From JBHIBA01 sp046758845 (lineage in GTDB: Bacteria; UBA8248; JACPRG01; G963555815), in assembly GCA_046758845.1 (NCBI GenBank), contig JBHIBA010000083.1, positions 1-15,366 on the forward strand: DNA of 15,366 nucleotides, given 5' to 3'. This document shows positions 6,946 to 13,505 of the stretch, piece by piece; position 1 is the stretch's first letter; every line of letters starts with the position of its first letter. The notes under the pieces are model-generated. The model was not told the origin of the DNA and did no database searches. It saw nothing but the letters and a program-made list of their open reading frames with translations. Made by a program: the position numbers and the translations under genes.

Positions 6946-7132
6946 GGGGGCGCTTTTTGGGCGCTTGCGTGCCGGCCGAACTGCGGTTGGAGGTACTTAC
7001 GCTTAGGCAGGGCATCATCGGCGCACACCTTCCGAGAGCTAATCGACCGGGCGTGCCGGTGCGGAAACCTGACGCGGTGCGTCCGGGCCCCCCTGAACCC
7101 CCCGGAAAAGAACCTCCCGGAAAACTTTTCTT
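6946..7132. repeat. Repeat element 3, starting 8 nt before ribokinase ATG
   Basis: Bases 6946-7105 are the inverted counterpart of 5795-5954 (about 86% identical by hand). 6946-6978 is also a direct copy of 5662-5694 with about two differences. Outside 7105 the motif CGGAAAA/CGGAAAACTTTTC appears twice in a row (7103-7109 and 7119-7131), a small local duplication of the end motif. The element lies inside the 288-nt gap between the nucleoside hydrolase stop (7226) and the ribokinase ATG. It therefore interrupts what is otherwise a plausible operon. Confidence 0.75.
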
Positions 7133-7134
7133 TC

Positions 7135-7185
7135 GCCGAGCCTCCGGCTCGGCCCTGCTTGAGCTGGGCTTCTGTTTGGCTCAAG
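7135..7185. repeat. Two adjacent stem-loops after the nucleoside hydrolase
   Basis: GCCGAGCC-TCC-GGCTCGGC (7135-7153) is a perfect 8-bp hairpin. CTTGAGC (7158-7164) pairs with GCTCAAG (7179-7185). They sit 40-90 nt downstream of the hydrolase stop on the minus strand. No U-run follows, so their role (processing, stabilisation or termination) is open. Confidence 0.5.
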
Positions 7186-7225
7186 GCGTCGTCCGTCGCC
7201 TTCTAACGCAGGGTCGCCTCGCCCC

Positions 7226-8173
7226 TCAGCCTCCCACACGGGAGAGGAAAAAATCCAGGAATCGCCCGGCTTGCACAGAGGTGCAGACCCGGACCCGCCC
7301 GCCCGCTCGTCCGCCTCCCGGACGCTCAACTTCCAGCGTTCTCCCCCTCTGGGGACTGGTTCCCGTGACGACCTCCAGAGATACCTCTTCCATCCCCACG
7401 AAGGAAGGGTCCAACGCCACCCCCAGAGCCAGGGGGTCATGGAGAAGGCATCCGTCGATGCCCCGAGTTCTCTTGTGAAACGCCATGTAAGCCCGGGTGC
7501 AGTCAGAGATGAGACGGGTCCGGGGATCCTCGGGCGGCAGATGCTGAAGGTGGCGCTGTGTGAGAATCACTTGCCTCGTCACGTCCAGTGGAACGAGGAC
7601 CAGGGCAAGACCCTTAAAGAGCAGCGCATCCAGCGCCTCCGGGTCCGACCATACGTTGAACTCGGCCTCGGGCGTGACGTTTCCGGGAACCCGAACGGCT
7701 CCGCCCATGACGATGATTTCCCGGAATTGACGCATCGCCTCCGGGTCCGCCTCAGCGGCGGCGGCGAGATTGGTCAGCGGCCCGGTGGCTACAAGGGTCA
7801 ATTCTCCGGGGGATCGGCGGGCCCACTCGATGATGGCTTCGGGCGCCGGCGGAGGGACCGGGTCTCCCTGGGGGTCGGGATACCGAGAGGGATCGAGGTC
7901 TCCCAAGCCGTCCTTTCCGTGGATGTGGGGGGCCCGATCGACCTCCATGCCGCTGAGGGGAAGCGAAGCGCCCTGGTGCACGGGGGGCGCCCTTTCGGGA
8001 CGGACCACCGCCAGAACCCGAAGCGCGTTCCGTGTGCAGATTTCTACGGGCGCGTTTCCGGCGACTGTGGTGACGGCCAGGACTTGGGTTTCGGCGGAAG
8101 AGAGGGCTAGGATCAACGCAAGGGCGTCGTCCACCCCCGGGTCGCAATCGATGAGGATCTTGGGTTGGGGCAT
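7226..8173 (-). CDS. Inosine-uridine nucleoside hydrolase family protein
   Basis: Hydrolyses the N-glycosidic bond of ribonucleosides to ribose plus base; 315 aa, typical for the family. The Ca-binding N-terminal motif DCDPGVDDA is at 9-17 (D11, D15, D16). Further family motifs are PHIHGKDGLGD (82-92), LVATGPLTNLA (127-137), IVMGGAVRVPGNVTPEAEFN (154-173), LDVTRQV (196-202) and LHDPLAL (244-250), whose His-Asp pair belongs to the active site. The frame is open to 8674, but homology begins at MPQPKILIDCDPG, so ATG 8173 is used. The 62-nt leader after the upstream stop is pyrimidine-rich with no good SD. Base preference (IU, CU or other) cannot be assigned. The next gene in the same direction is ribokinase, which would consume the released ribose. 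Confidence 0.93.
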   Translation of the reverse strand: MPQPKILIDCDPGVDDALALILALSSAETQVLAVTTVAGNAPVEICTRNALRVLAVVRPERAPPVHQGASLPLSGMEVDRAPHIHGKDGLGDLDPSRYPDPQGDPVPPPAPEAIIEWARRSPGELTLVATGPLTNLAAAAEADPEAMRQFREIIVMGGAVRVPGNVTPEAEFNVWSDPEALDALLFKGLALVLVPLDVTRQVILTQRHLQHLPPEDPRTRLISDCTRAYMAFHKRTRGIDGCLLHDPLALGVALDPSFVGMEEVSLEVVTGTSPQRGRTLEVERPGGGRAGGRVRVCTSVQAGRFLDFFLSRVGG

Positions 8174-8235
8174 GGCCCGGACTCGCAGGGCGGGGGGAAG
8201 GGGTTTTGGAAGGGGGGTGACGCGGGCGAAGGGCG

Positions 8236-8853
8236 CTACTTCTCGTTGATGCAGAGGACGCTTTTCCAGTAACCGAAGAGATTGACTCGTTCCACAGCTT
8301 GAACGCGGAGCTCGTTTTCCTCGATCAGGGACCACAGGTCCAGGTTGGAGTTCCAGCCCATTTTGTTCCAAAGGCCGTTGGAAACTTCTTCCAACCGGGC
8401 CAGGAGGGAATTCTGGCTCTTGAAGTGGTTGAGGAAGACGATGCGCCCGCCGGGCCGGCAGACGCGCTTGATTTCTTGGACGAAGCGGTTGGGGTCCGGG
8501 ACGACGCTGGCCACGTAAGCGGCTGAGATGCAATCGAAGCTGTTGTCGGGAAGGCCCATCTGGCCGGCGTCCTGTCCCATCAGGTTGACGTTGGTCAACC
8601 CCAACTTTTTGACCTTCTTGGCAGCCTGGGCCAGCATCCTTTCCGAGATGTCCACCGCCACCACCTGGCACCAACTCGGAAACAGAGGCAAAGAAAGCCC
8701 TGTTCCGGCCCCCACGTCCAGGACGTGTTCGCCCGGCCGAATGGAGAGAAGGTCAACGGCTACTTCTCGCCCTTCGGAGAAAATCTGCTTGAAAAGAAGG
8801 TCGTAAAAGGACGAATATCGGGAATAGATCTTTACGACGGCATCGGGATTTAT
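8236..8853 (-). CDS. pmtA: Phospholipid N-methyltransferase-like (PmtA type), apparent AUA start
   Basis: SAM-dependent class I methyltransferase, 205 aa, the size of Rhodobacter-type PmtA, which methylates phosphatidylethanolamine toward phosphatidylcholine at the inner membrane. The N-terminus IYSRYSSFYDLLF (9-21) plus GRE is typical of PmtA/UbiE-like enzymes. Motif I VLDVGAGTGLSL is at 44-55. DISERMLAQA, DAGQMGLPDNSFDC, VASVVPDPNRF and RVCRPGGRIVFLNHF follow; the VPDP and NHF segments favour PmtA. The only ATG/GTG/TTG in frame upstream of the homology's end is the GTG inside motif I (8715), too late for a working enzyme. The frame is open to a TAA at 8871-8869. GGGAGGG lies 7 nt upstream of an ATA codon at 8853-8851, exactly where a normal start is expected (xNPDAVVKIY). 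The start is therefore AUA, or an ATG altered by mutation or sequencing error. Confidence 0.8.
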   Translation of the reverse strand: MNPDAVVKIYSRYSSFYDLLFKQIFSEGREVAVDLLSIRPGEHVLDVGAGTGLSLPLFPSWCQVVAVDISERMLAQAAKKVKKLGLTNVNLMGQDAGQMGLPDNSFDCISAAYVASVVPDPNRFVQEIKRVCRPGGRIVFLNHFKSQNSLLARLEEVSNGLWNKMGWNSNLDLWSLIEENELRVQAVERVNLFGYWKSVLCINEK

Positions 8854-8867
8854 GACTGAACCCTCCC

Positions 8868-8891
8868 TTTAGGGGCCAATTTAGGGGCCAA
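8868..8891. repeat. Perfect 12-bp tandem duplication
   Basis: TTTAGGGGCCAA occurs twice back to back, in the leader just upstream of the pmtA SD and downstream of its proposed promoter. It could be a slippage product or a pair of protein-binding sites. Confidence 0.8.
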
Positions 8892-8945
8892 TTCTCAATC
8901 TGAAAAAGGAAACCATGGGATTAACCAACTCGGAAATTGGCATCG

Positions 8946-8974
8946 AATTTAGAGGATTTGCCGAGTCGCGTCAA
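8946..8974 (-). promoter_or_regulatory. Sigma70 promoter for pmtA-nucleoside hydrolase(-rbsK)
   Basis: On the minus strand TTGACG (8974-8969) and TAAATT (8951-8946) have an optimal 17-bp spacer, giving a leader of about 85 nt before the proposed pmtA start. An inverted repeat ACTCGG (8928-8933)/CCGAGT (8961-8966) overlaps the promoter and could be an operator. Confidence 0.55.
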
Positions 8975-9114
8975 GAATATTGTGGCCCTGAAATTTGGCC
9001 AGAGAAGGGTAAGGGGGGCCTTTCAGCGCCTCGGACCGCCCGCTGCTTCACCCAACCCGAGGGGTGGCCGCAAAGGCGCCCCTCGATTCCGACTGGCCGG
9101 GGCGGCTTAGGGTG

Positions 9115-10293
9115 ATGAATATCTGGAAATGGGGTCTTGCGCTGGGGATTTTGGGGCTCACCGCCTGTGCAGAAACCGCCGTACGAAAGGAGGAGGCCTG
9201 GAACCACATCCCCGGTGTCGCTTCGGACGCGGACAGCGCCATGGGGCGCTTGGCGGAAGTCTTGTGGAGGGAGCAGGAAAATTTTCGGCCGGGCCGGTTT
9301 CGCCGGTTCCTGCCTCCGGTGAGGCGGCTGGCCGTCGGGGCGGTCTTGAATTTCGACACCCACCACAGGACCTTGCTGTCGCAGCGGCTGGAGACCCTCC
9401 TGGCCCGGCGCCTGGAGAGGGTGAGCGGAGGGTCGGTCGTCTCTCGTCGGGAGATGGTTCGGTGGGAAGATGAGTTCGCCCTGCGCAGGGCGAAAAACCA
9501 TGTCTCAGCGCCTTTACTCAGACGGGACGCGAGCATTCGTGCAGCGGAGTTCTGGGCGGTGGACGCCGTGGTCCTGGGCACGTATCGGATCGTTCAGGAC
9601 AGCGTCGTCGTGAACGCGGAGTTCCTTCGACTGACGCCCGCTTTCGGCCGGCCCACCCTTTCCGTGGCTCGAGCGCAAGTCTCCCTCTCGTGGAGCGCCT
9701 TGTCGCTTTCTGAAGTTATCGCCCAGATACCCGTGCGCGCGCGGGACATCCTTCCCAAGCCCCCGGACGACTGGGTGTGGAATCCAATCAGCGTTTGGTA
9801 CGAAGTCATTAAGAAGGAAGGAAGGCATCTGAAAGGCGTGGACGGGACCGTCCTCTCCCCGGGGGATACCTTTTTGGTGAGCTTCATGGCGGCCCGCCCC
9901 CTTTACGTCATGGTCCTGCGTATGGACAGCGGCGGGGAGATCCGCAGGCTCTTTCCCGAGAAGTCGGCGGACCTCAGCGAGCGGGCGGAGGTTGACCGCC
10001 GGTATTCGATCCCCGACCGGCTGACCGAATCGTCTCAATGGGCGGCCGCGTACGTCCTGTTTTCCGACGAGCCTTTCCGCTACCGGCGGGACGTCTTGCC
10101 CGGCTTTCGCAGCCATCTCGCACAGGTGAGCGCCGGCGTCTTCCGGGGAATCGGCCGAGCCGGAATCGTCCTTCCCGCCGGGATCTTTCAGAAGCAGCTT
10201 TGGTTCACTCAGCTCCGGGACAAGCCTCGCAGCGACTGGATCAACTCCGGTTCCGGGACGAAGTCAGCCCGCCTCCGGGACGCGGGGCGTTGA
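9115..10293 (+). CDS. Lipoprotein with FlgO/CsgG-like and DUF4384 domains
   Basis: A 392-aa predicted lipoprotein of unknown exact role. The signal MNIWKWGLALGILGLTAC has lipobox LTAC with C18 as the lipidated residue. The first domain (about 68-205) has RLAVGAVLNF, an RLETLLARRL helix, VVSRREM, DAVVLGTYRIV and VVVNAEFLRL. This is the pattern of FlgO/CsgG/LpoB-like outer-membrane lipoprotein domains, in which a short-lived family of paralogues is assigned names by homology only. The second domain (about 245-320), LSPGDTFLVSFMAARPLYVMVLRMDSGGEIRRLFPE then YSIP and AAYVLFSDEPF, matches DUF4384. The frame extends up to 9064, but the signal peptide fixes the start at ATG 9115, preceded by AGGG. 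It is divergent from pmtA and followed by the WYL regulator on the same strand about 300 nt on. The DUF4384 match is fairly confident and the FlgO/CsgG match is less so. Confidence 0.85.
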   Translation: MNIWKWGLALGILGLTACAETAVRKEEAWNHIPGVASDADSAMGRLAEVLWREQENFRPGRFRRFLPPVRRLAVGAVLNFDTHHRTLLSQRLETLLARRLERVSGGSVVSRREMVRWEDEFALRRAKNHVSAPLLRRDASIRAAEFWAVDAVVLGTYRIVQDSVVVNAEFLRLTPAFGRPTLSVARAQVSLSWSALSLSEVIAQIPVRARDILPKPPDDWVWNPISVWYEVIKKEGRHLKGVDGTVLSPGDTFLVSFMAARPLYVMVLRMDSGGEIRRLFPEKSADLSERAEVDRRYSIPDRLTESSQWAAAYVLFSDEPFRYRRDVLPGFRSHLAQVSAGVFRGIGRAGIVLPAGIFQKQLWFTQLRDKPRSDWINSGSGTKSARLRDAGR

Positions 10294-10589
10294 GCGAGAT
10301 CGTCCTGGGACTCTGACAGGCGGATTCTCCCGGCGGAAACCAACTCTGGGGTGGTGAGCGCAGGCTCGGCCATTGGAGACGGCGACCGTCATCCCCCCGC
10401 CGCGCCCGCCGTATTGGGTGCCCTCCTGTGCTATAAATACGGGAGCATCGATCGAATCGACCCCCGAGGACCATCCGGCTTGGCAGCGATGCTCGCCGCG
10501 CCGCCAGGACCGTTTGCGCCGACCTTTTCCGAGCGGGGGGGACCTTGCCTTTCCCAAACGGACTTGCCCGCAACCGAACAGGGGGCCGC
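10294..10589. other. Intergenic region upstream of the WYL regulator
   Basis: No clear terminator is visible after the lipoprotein gene. The only regulatory signal I can support is an extended -10 at 10429-10437. An alternative in-frame TTG start for the regulator lies at 10545. Short frames here and on the other strand lack domain content. Confidence 0.4.
10429..10437 (+). promoter_or_regulatory. Extended -10 element for the WYL regulator
   Basis: TGCTATAAA fits the TGn-TATAAT extended -10 pattern, about 150 nt upstream of the regulator start. No good -35 hexamer is visible, which is common for this promoter class. Confidence 0.4.
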
Positions 10590-11648
10590 ATGCCCTTGGG
10601 CAGGGTGTTGCGACTCATCCGGTTAGCCACCGAGATCAAGGCGAACCCCAGCACAACCCCTGAGTCCCTCTCCCAAAGGCTGGGAGTCTCGCGATCCCAG
10701 TTTTACAAGGACAGGGAGGGGCTGAAACGCCTGGGATTTGAATTCCGGTTTTCCCGCAAGGAGAATCGGATCCAGATCACGCACGACGCCTTCCTCCCCG
10801 CTCAGGACCTGACGTTTCCCGAGCGCTTCGCCCTGGTTCTCGCCGTCCGGCAGTTCCTGGCCTTCGGCGAGTACAGCCTGGGCGGGGACGCCTTGTCGGC
10901 GGTTCGCAAACTCATCAGCCAGGCCCCCGACCCCCAAGCGGCTTTCCTTCGGGAAACCCTGGGCGAGGCCGTTCTCCGCGAGGGGTTTGGTTGCAAACCC
11001 GAGGTGCTGGCGGCCCTTCAGGAAGCGATGTCCAAGCGCCGGCGGGTGGTTCTCCAACACCGGTCGATTCGAGAAGGGCGCGTCAAGACCTGGACGGTCG
11101 ATCCCTGCGCTCTGCTGTTTCGGCGAAGGGCCTTTTATCTGGACGGCTATGTCCTGGAAGCGCGGGAGTACCGGATGTTCCGGGCCAGCCGGGTCGAGAG
11201 TGTTAAAATTCTGCCGATCCAGATCCCCGCCCGTGAGGATTACTCCTTCACCCGCCGCCACGGGAGCGCTTTCAGCGTCTTCCCCGGGGAGACGCGGACT
11301 CCGGTCCGTGTGAAGTTCGACGGCTCCGTCGCGCCCTTCATCCGCGAGGTCCTTTGGCATCCCTCCCAATCGTTGAAGGACTTGTCCGATGGGGGCGTCC
11401 TGCTCCAGGTCGAGGTCGCCGAACCGCGGGAGGTCGGCTGGTGGGCCTTGCAGTGGGGGGCGGGGGCGGAAATCCTGGCTCCCGAAGGGCTCCGCGGCGA
11501 AATGGCGCGAGAAGCCGGCCTCCTGTATCAACGGTACGCGAAGGCCGCCGCTGAAGAGGAGCCTCTCGAGAGGGTGGCGGAGGAAGCAACGCCTTACCCC
11601 CAACGGCCGAAGAAGAGGCCCGGTGCTGGGTCGCGTCGCCGGGGCTGA
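10590..11648 (+). CDS. WYL-domain transcriptional regulator
   Basis: Likely DNA-binding regulator, 352 aa. The N-terminal HTH is RVLRLIRLATEIKANPS, then TPESLSQRLGVSRSQFYKDR (about 5-42), the DeoR-like winged-helix start common in this family. The WYL domain spans about 140-208: ALQEAMSKRRRVVLQHRS, WTVDPCALLFRRRAFYLDGY and RMFRASRVESVKIL, with FYL in place of the WYL triplet. A C-terminal WCX-like extension (VRVKFDGSVAPFIREVLWH, then YQRYA) follows. The last 30 residues are low-complexity and basic (KKRPGAGSRRRG). I chose ATG 10590, just before the HTH with AGGGGG upstream; the in-frame TTG at 10545 adds 15 residues that look non-conserved. WYL domains are thought to sense nucleic acids or nucleotide-like ligands. 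The target here is unknown. Confidence 0.9.
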   Translation: MPLGRVLRLIRLATEIKANPSTTPESLSQRLGVSRSQFYKDREGLKRLGFEFRFSRKENRIQITHDAFLPAQDLTFPERFALVLAVRQFLAFGEYSLGGDALSAVRKLISQAPDPQAAFLRETLGEAVLREGFGCKPEVLAALQEAMSKRRRVVLQHRSIREGRVKTWTVDPCALLFRRRAFYLDGYVLEAREYRMFRASRVESVKILPIQIPAREDYSFTRRHGSAFSVFPGETRTPVRVKFDGSVAPFIREVLWHPSQSLKDLSDGGVLLQVEVAEPREVGWWALQWGAGAEILAPEGLRGEMAREAGLLYQRYAKAAAEEEPLERVAEEATPYPQRPKKRPGAGSRRRG

Positions 11649-11677
11649 GGGCGAGTCGCCGGCTGCTCAGGATTGCG

Positions 11678-11935
11678 TCAGGGTGTGTTGCTCTTCACGC
11701 CGGTCCGGATGAGTTTGCGAAGCTCGTCGTCGTTCAGTTCCCGGAGCCGGGCGAAAGACAAAAAGATCGAATCCGCCGGGTCCCGCATATTCGTCCAGGT
11801 GAGTTGGAAACCCGTCTTGGCGAAGTGGTACCGAAGATCCTCTTGAACGCCGGGGATCCCCGCCGCCAAGACGCGGCTCAGCCGTTCTGCGGCCTCCTTG
11901 CTCTCTTTTCCCGGAACGCGAGGATCCAGTTCCAT
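11678..11935 (-). CDS. Small hypothetical protein, 85 aa
   Basis: I do not recognise the family. The 85-residue product MELDPRVPGKESKEAAERLS... is soluble and charged. It has an N-terminal helix-like stretch (about 10-25), a middle with aromatic residues (DLRYHFAKTGFQLTWTNM, about 33-50) and a C-terminal ELNDDELRKLIRTGV segment (about 65-79). There is no signal peptide or membrane segment. The frame is open to 12085, but ATG 11935 is preferred: AGGAAG sits four bases upstream and a good promoter (11992-11997 / 11969-11974) would start transcription about 27 nt before it, inside the longer frame. It converges with the WYL regulator; the stop codons are separated by 29 nt. Confidence 0.65.
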   Translation of the reverse strand: MELDPRVPGKESKEAAERLSRVLAAGIPGVQEDLRYHFAKTGFQLTWTNMRDPADSIFLSFARLRELNDDELRKLIRTGVKSNTP

Positions 11936-11968
11936 CGGCCTTCCTGATTCAATGGTTTCTTTTTGAAC

Positions 11969-11997
11969 AGTGTGCGAAAGGAATCGGGGGCTGTCAA
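11969..11997 (-). promoter_or_regulatory. Sigma70 promoter of the small hypothetical gene
   Basis: On the minus strand there is a perfect -35 TTGACA (11997-11992), a 17-bp spacer and CACACT (11974-11969) as -10. The predicted start site lies near 11962, about 27 nt before ATG 11935. Confidence 0.6.
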
Positions 11998-12253
11998 CCA
12001 CGCTAGAATCCCCTTCGCCAAGGAGAGATGAGGACAACCATTCTTGATCTCCATCGAATTTCTCCCGGTCCCTGCTTTTTGCCACTCAAGAACGCGGAGG
12101 ACGCTGGCTGACTGAGGCGTGGCGAACCTGGGGCACCGGCTTCCCCCCTGAGGTGGGGCACTGCGAGTTCCCTGCGCGGATTCAGTCTCGCGACTTTTTA
12201 CAAGCGGATCGAAGGGGTTCTTTCGGATCGAGCGATCCGTCGGCATTTGCGCA

Positions 12254-12286
12254 AGGGCGGAGACCCGGTCAAGGGGTCTCCGCCCT
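12254..12286 (-). terminator. Strong stem-loop after the importer operon
   Basis: AGGGCGGAGACCC (12254-12266) pairs perfectly over 13 bp with GGGTCTCCGCCCT (12274-12286), with a 7-nt loop. It lies about 70 nt past the binding-protein stop. There is no U-run on either side, so it may be a 3' stabilising hairpin or a terminator that works without one. Confidence 0.55.
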
Positions 12287-12356
12287 CACGTATCGAGAGA
12301 ATTTTCCGGGCGCGGAGGGACCGCTTCTCTCCGAAACCGCCCCGGCATCAGGGTTT

Positions 12357-13454
12357 TCAGCCGAAGGGCTTCTCTTCCTTCAGGCGGACGGCCGCCTCTT
12401 GGACGATGCTGGTGTCCACCACCTGATCCACAGGCGCCCTTTTCTCGACGTAGCCGCGGAAATCGACCCAGTGCTCTTGCATCTTGGCGATGGTCGCCTT
12501 GTTGGGCTTCGCATCGGGGACGGTCCAGGCCCAGTGGGGCTGGATGCCCTTCATGAGACCTCTGCCCTTTTCTCCCTTGAAGACGGTCAGCTTGGACAGG
12601 ATGTCCAGGATTTCATCCGGGGCGGGTTTCATGCCCGCAGCCTCGTTAAAGATCCGGACTCCCTCCAGGAACCCCATGGAGAAGCGGACATAGTGCTCCC
12701 GGCCCACCTCAGCCAGTTTCTTCTTGGAGTAGGCGGAGCAGGAGATGATGGCCCCTGGGGCCACATCGCTGCCGTAGGCGACGATCTGGGCCTTCTTGGC
12801 GTTTCGCAGGATCCACGCGAAGTGGTAGGCGAAGTTGGAGATGTTGACCCCGCCCTTCATCATCAGTTGCATGGCCTTGGGTTGCGGAAGGCCGAAATCG
12901 TGGCGGACCTTGCGCGGGTCCACGCCGCCCGCCAGGAAGGTCTTGTCCAGGCAGTATTGGTTGATGCTCCCCTTGGCCGACATGTGGACGGGCAAATGGG
13001 CCACCTTCTTCAGGTCGGCGGGGGTCCGGATCCCTTCGTCCCACAACTTCTGACTCACGACGGAAATGACATAGGAGCGATCGCGCCTCGCTTCGGTCCC
13101 GCTGTCCAGGAACATCGTCAGGTCGCCTCCCCGGGCGACGGCATTGAAGAAGCCGGCTGAGACCGTCAGCGTACCTATGTCCAGCTCCCCCGCCAGAAGG
13201 GGCGCGACGATCAGGGCCCCGTCGAAGAACCACTTGAACTGAACGTCCAGGCCCATCTTTTTGTAAAAGCCCTTGGAGTAGGCGATCATGTTCGGGCCTT
13301 TGCTGATGAAGGGACCCTCCCCGAAGACGAGCTTCGTCATCTTGGCCGACCGGGAGACCCGCGGGTTCATGTACACGGGCAGGCTTGCGGCCGCCGCGCC
13401 CGTTCCGACCACCCGGATGAACTGGCGCCGCGTCAGACCTTTTCTCCGGCTCAT
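12357..13454 (-). CDS. ABC importer substrate-binding protein, NMT1-like, Tat-exported
   Basis: Periplasmic binding protein of the NitT/TauT/SsuA superfamily, 365 aa. The twin-arginine signal MSRRKGLTRRQFIRVVGTG carries TRRQFIR at 8-14, then a short hydrophobic Ala-rich stretch, so Tat export of a folded protein is likely. The mature part begins KLVFGEGPFISKGPNMIAYS, then GFYKKMGLDVQF, LAGELDIGTLTVSAGFFNAV and MFLDSGTEARRDRSYVISV, in the order expected of the fold. LTVFKGEKGRGLMKGIQPHW lies near the C-terminus. The ATG has AAGGAG eight bases upstream. It is the last gene of the ATPase-permease-binding protein operon, about 50 nt after the permease. Tat use is a minority choice for this family. 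The ligand cannot be inferred from sequence. Confidence 0.92.
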   Translation of the reverse strand: MSRRKGLTRRQFIRVVGTGAAAASLPVYMNPRVSRSAKMTKLVFGEGPFISKGPNMIAYSKGFYKKMGLDVQFKWFFDGALIVAPLLAGELDIGTLTVSAGFFNAVARGGDLTMFLDSGTEARRDRSYVISVVSQKLWDEGIRTPADLKKVAHLPVHMSAKGSINQYCLDKTFLAGGVDPRKVRHDFGLPQPKAMQLMMKGGVNISNFAYHFAWILRNAKKAQIVAYGSDVAPGAIISCSAYSKKKLAEVGREHYVRFSMGFLEGVRIFNEAAGMKPAPDEILDILSKLTVFKGEKGRGLMKGIQPHWAWTVPDAKPNKATIAKMQEHWVDFRGYVEKRAPVDQVVDTSIVQEAAVRLKEEKPFG

Positions 13455-13505
13455 AGTCGCTTCTCCTTTTCCGAGTGAAAGTGTCCTCCAGCGGGAACGA
13501 CTACT

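Larger units (their letters stand above)
11936..12356. other. Intergenic region between small gene and importer operon
   Basis: 421 nt. It contains the small gene's promoter at its low end, a perfect palindrome-like site CGGATCG-AG-CGATCCG at 12224-12239, and the stem-loop at 12254-12286. The longer minus-strand frames here (to 12246 and 12085) have no motif and pass through the promoter, so I do not call them. Confidence 0.5.

Noticed and set aside
5768..7006. 412-codon plus-strand frame
   Set aside because: It crosses repeat element 2 and runs antisense to ribokinase; no SD, signal or motif.
8174..8674. N-terminal extension of the nucleoside hydrolase frame
   Set aside because: It overlaps pmtA in another frame and is proline/arginine-rich; family homology begins exactly at ATG 8173.
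12153..13160. 335-codon plus-strand frame
   Set aside because: It is antisense to the Tat-exported binding protein and crosses its terminator-like hairpin.
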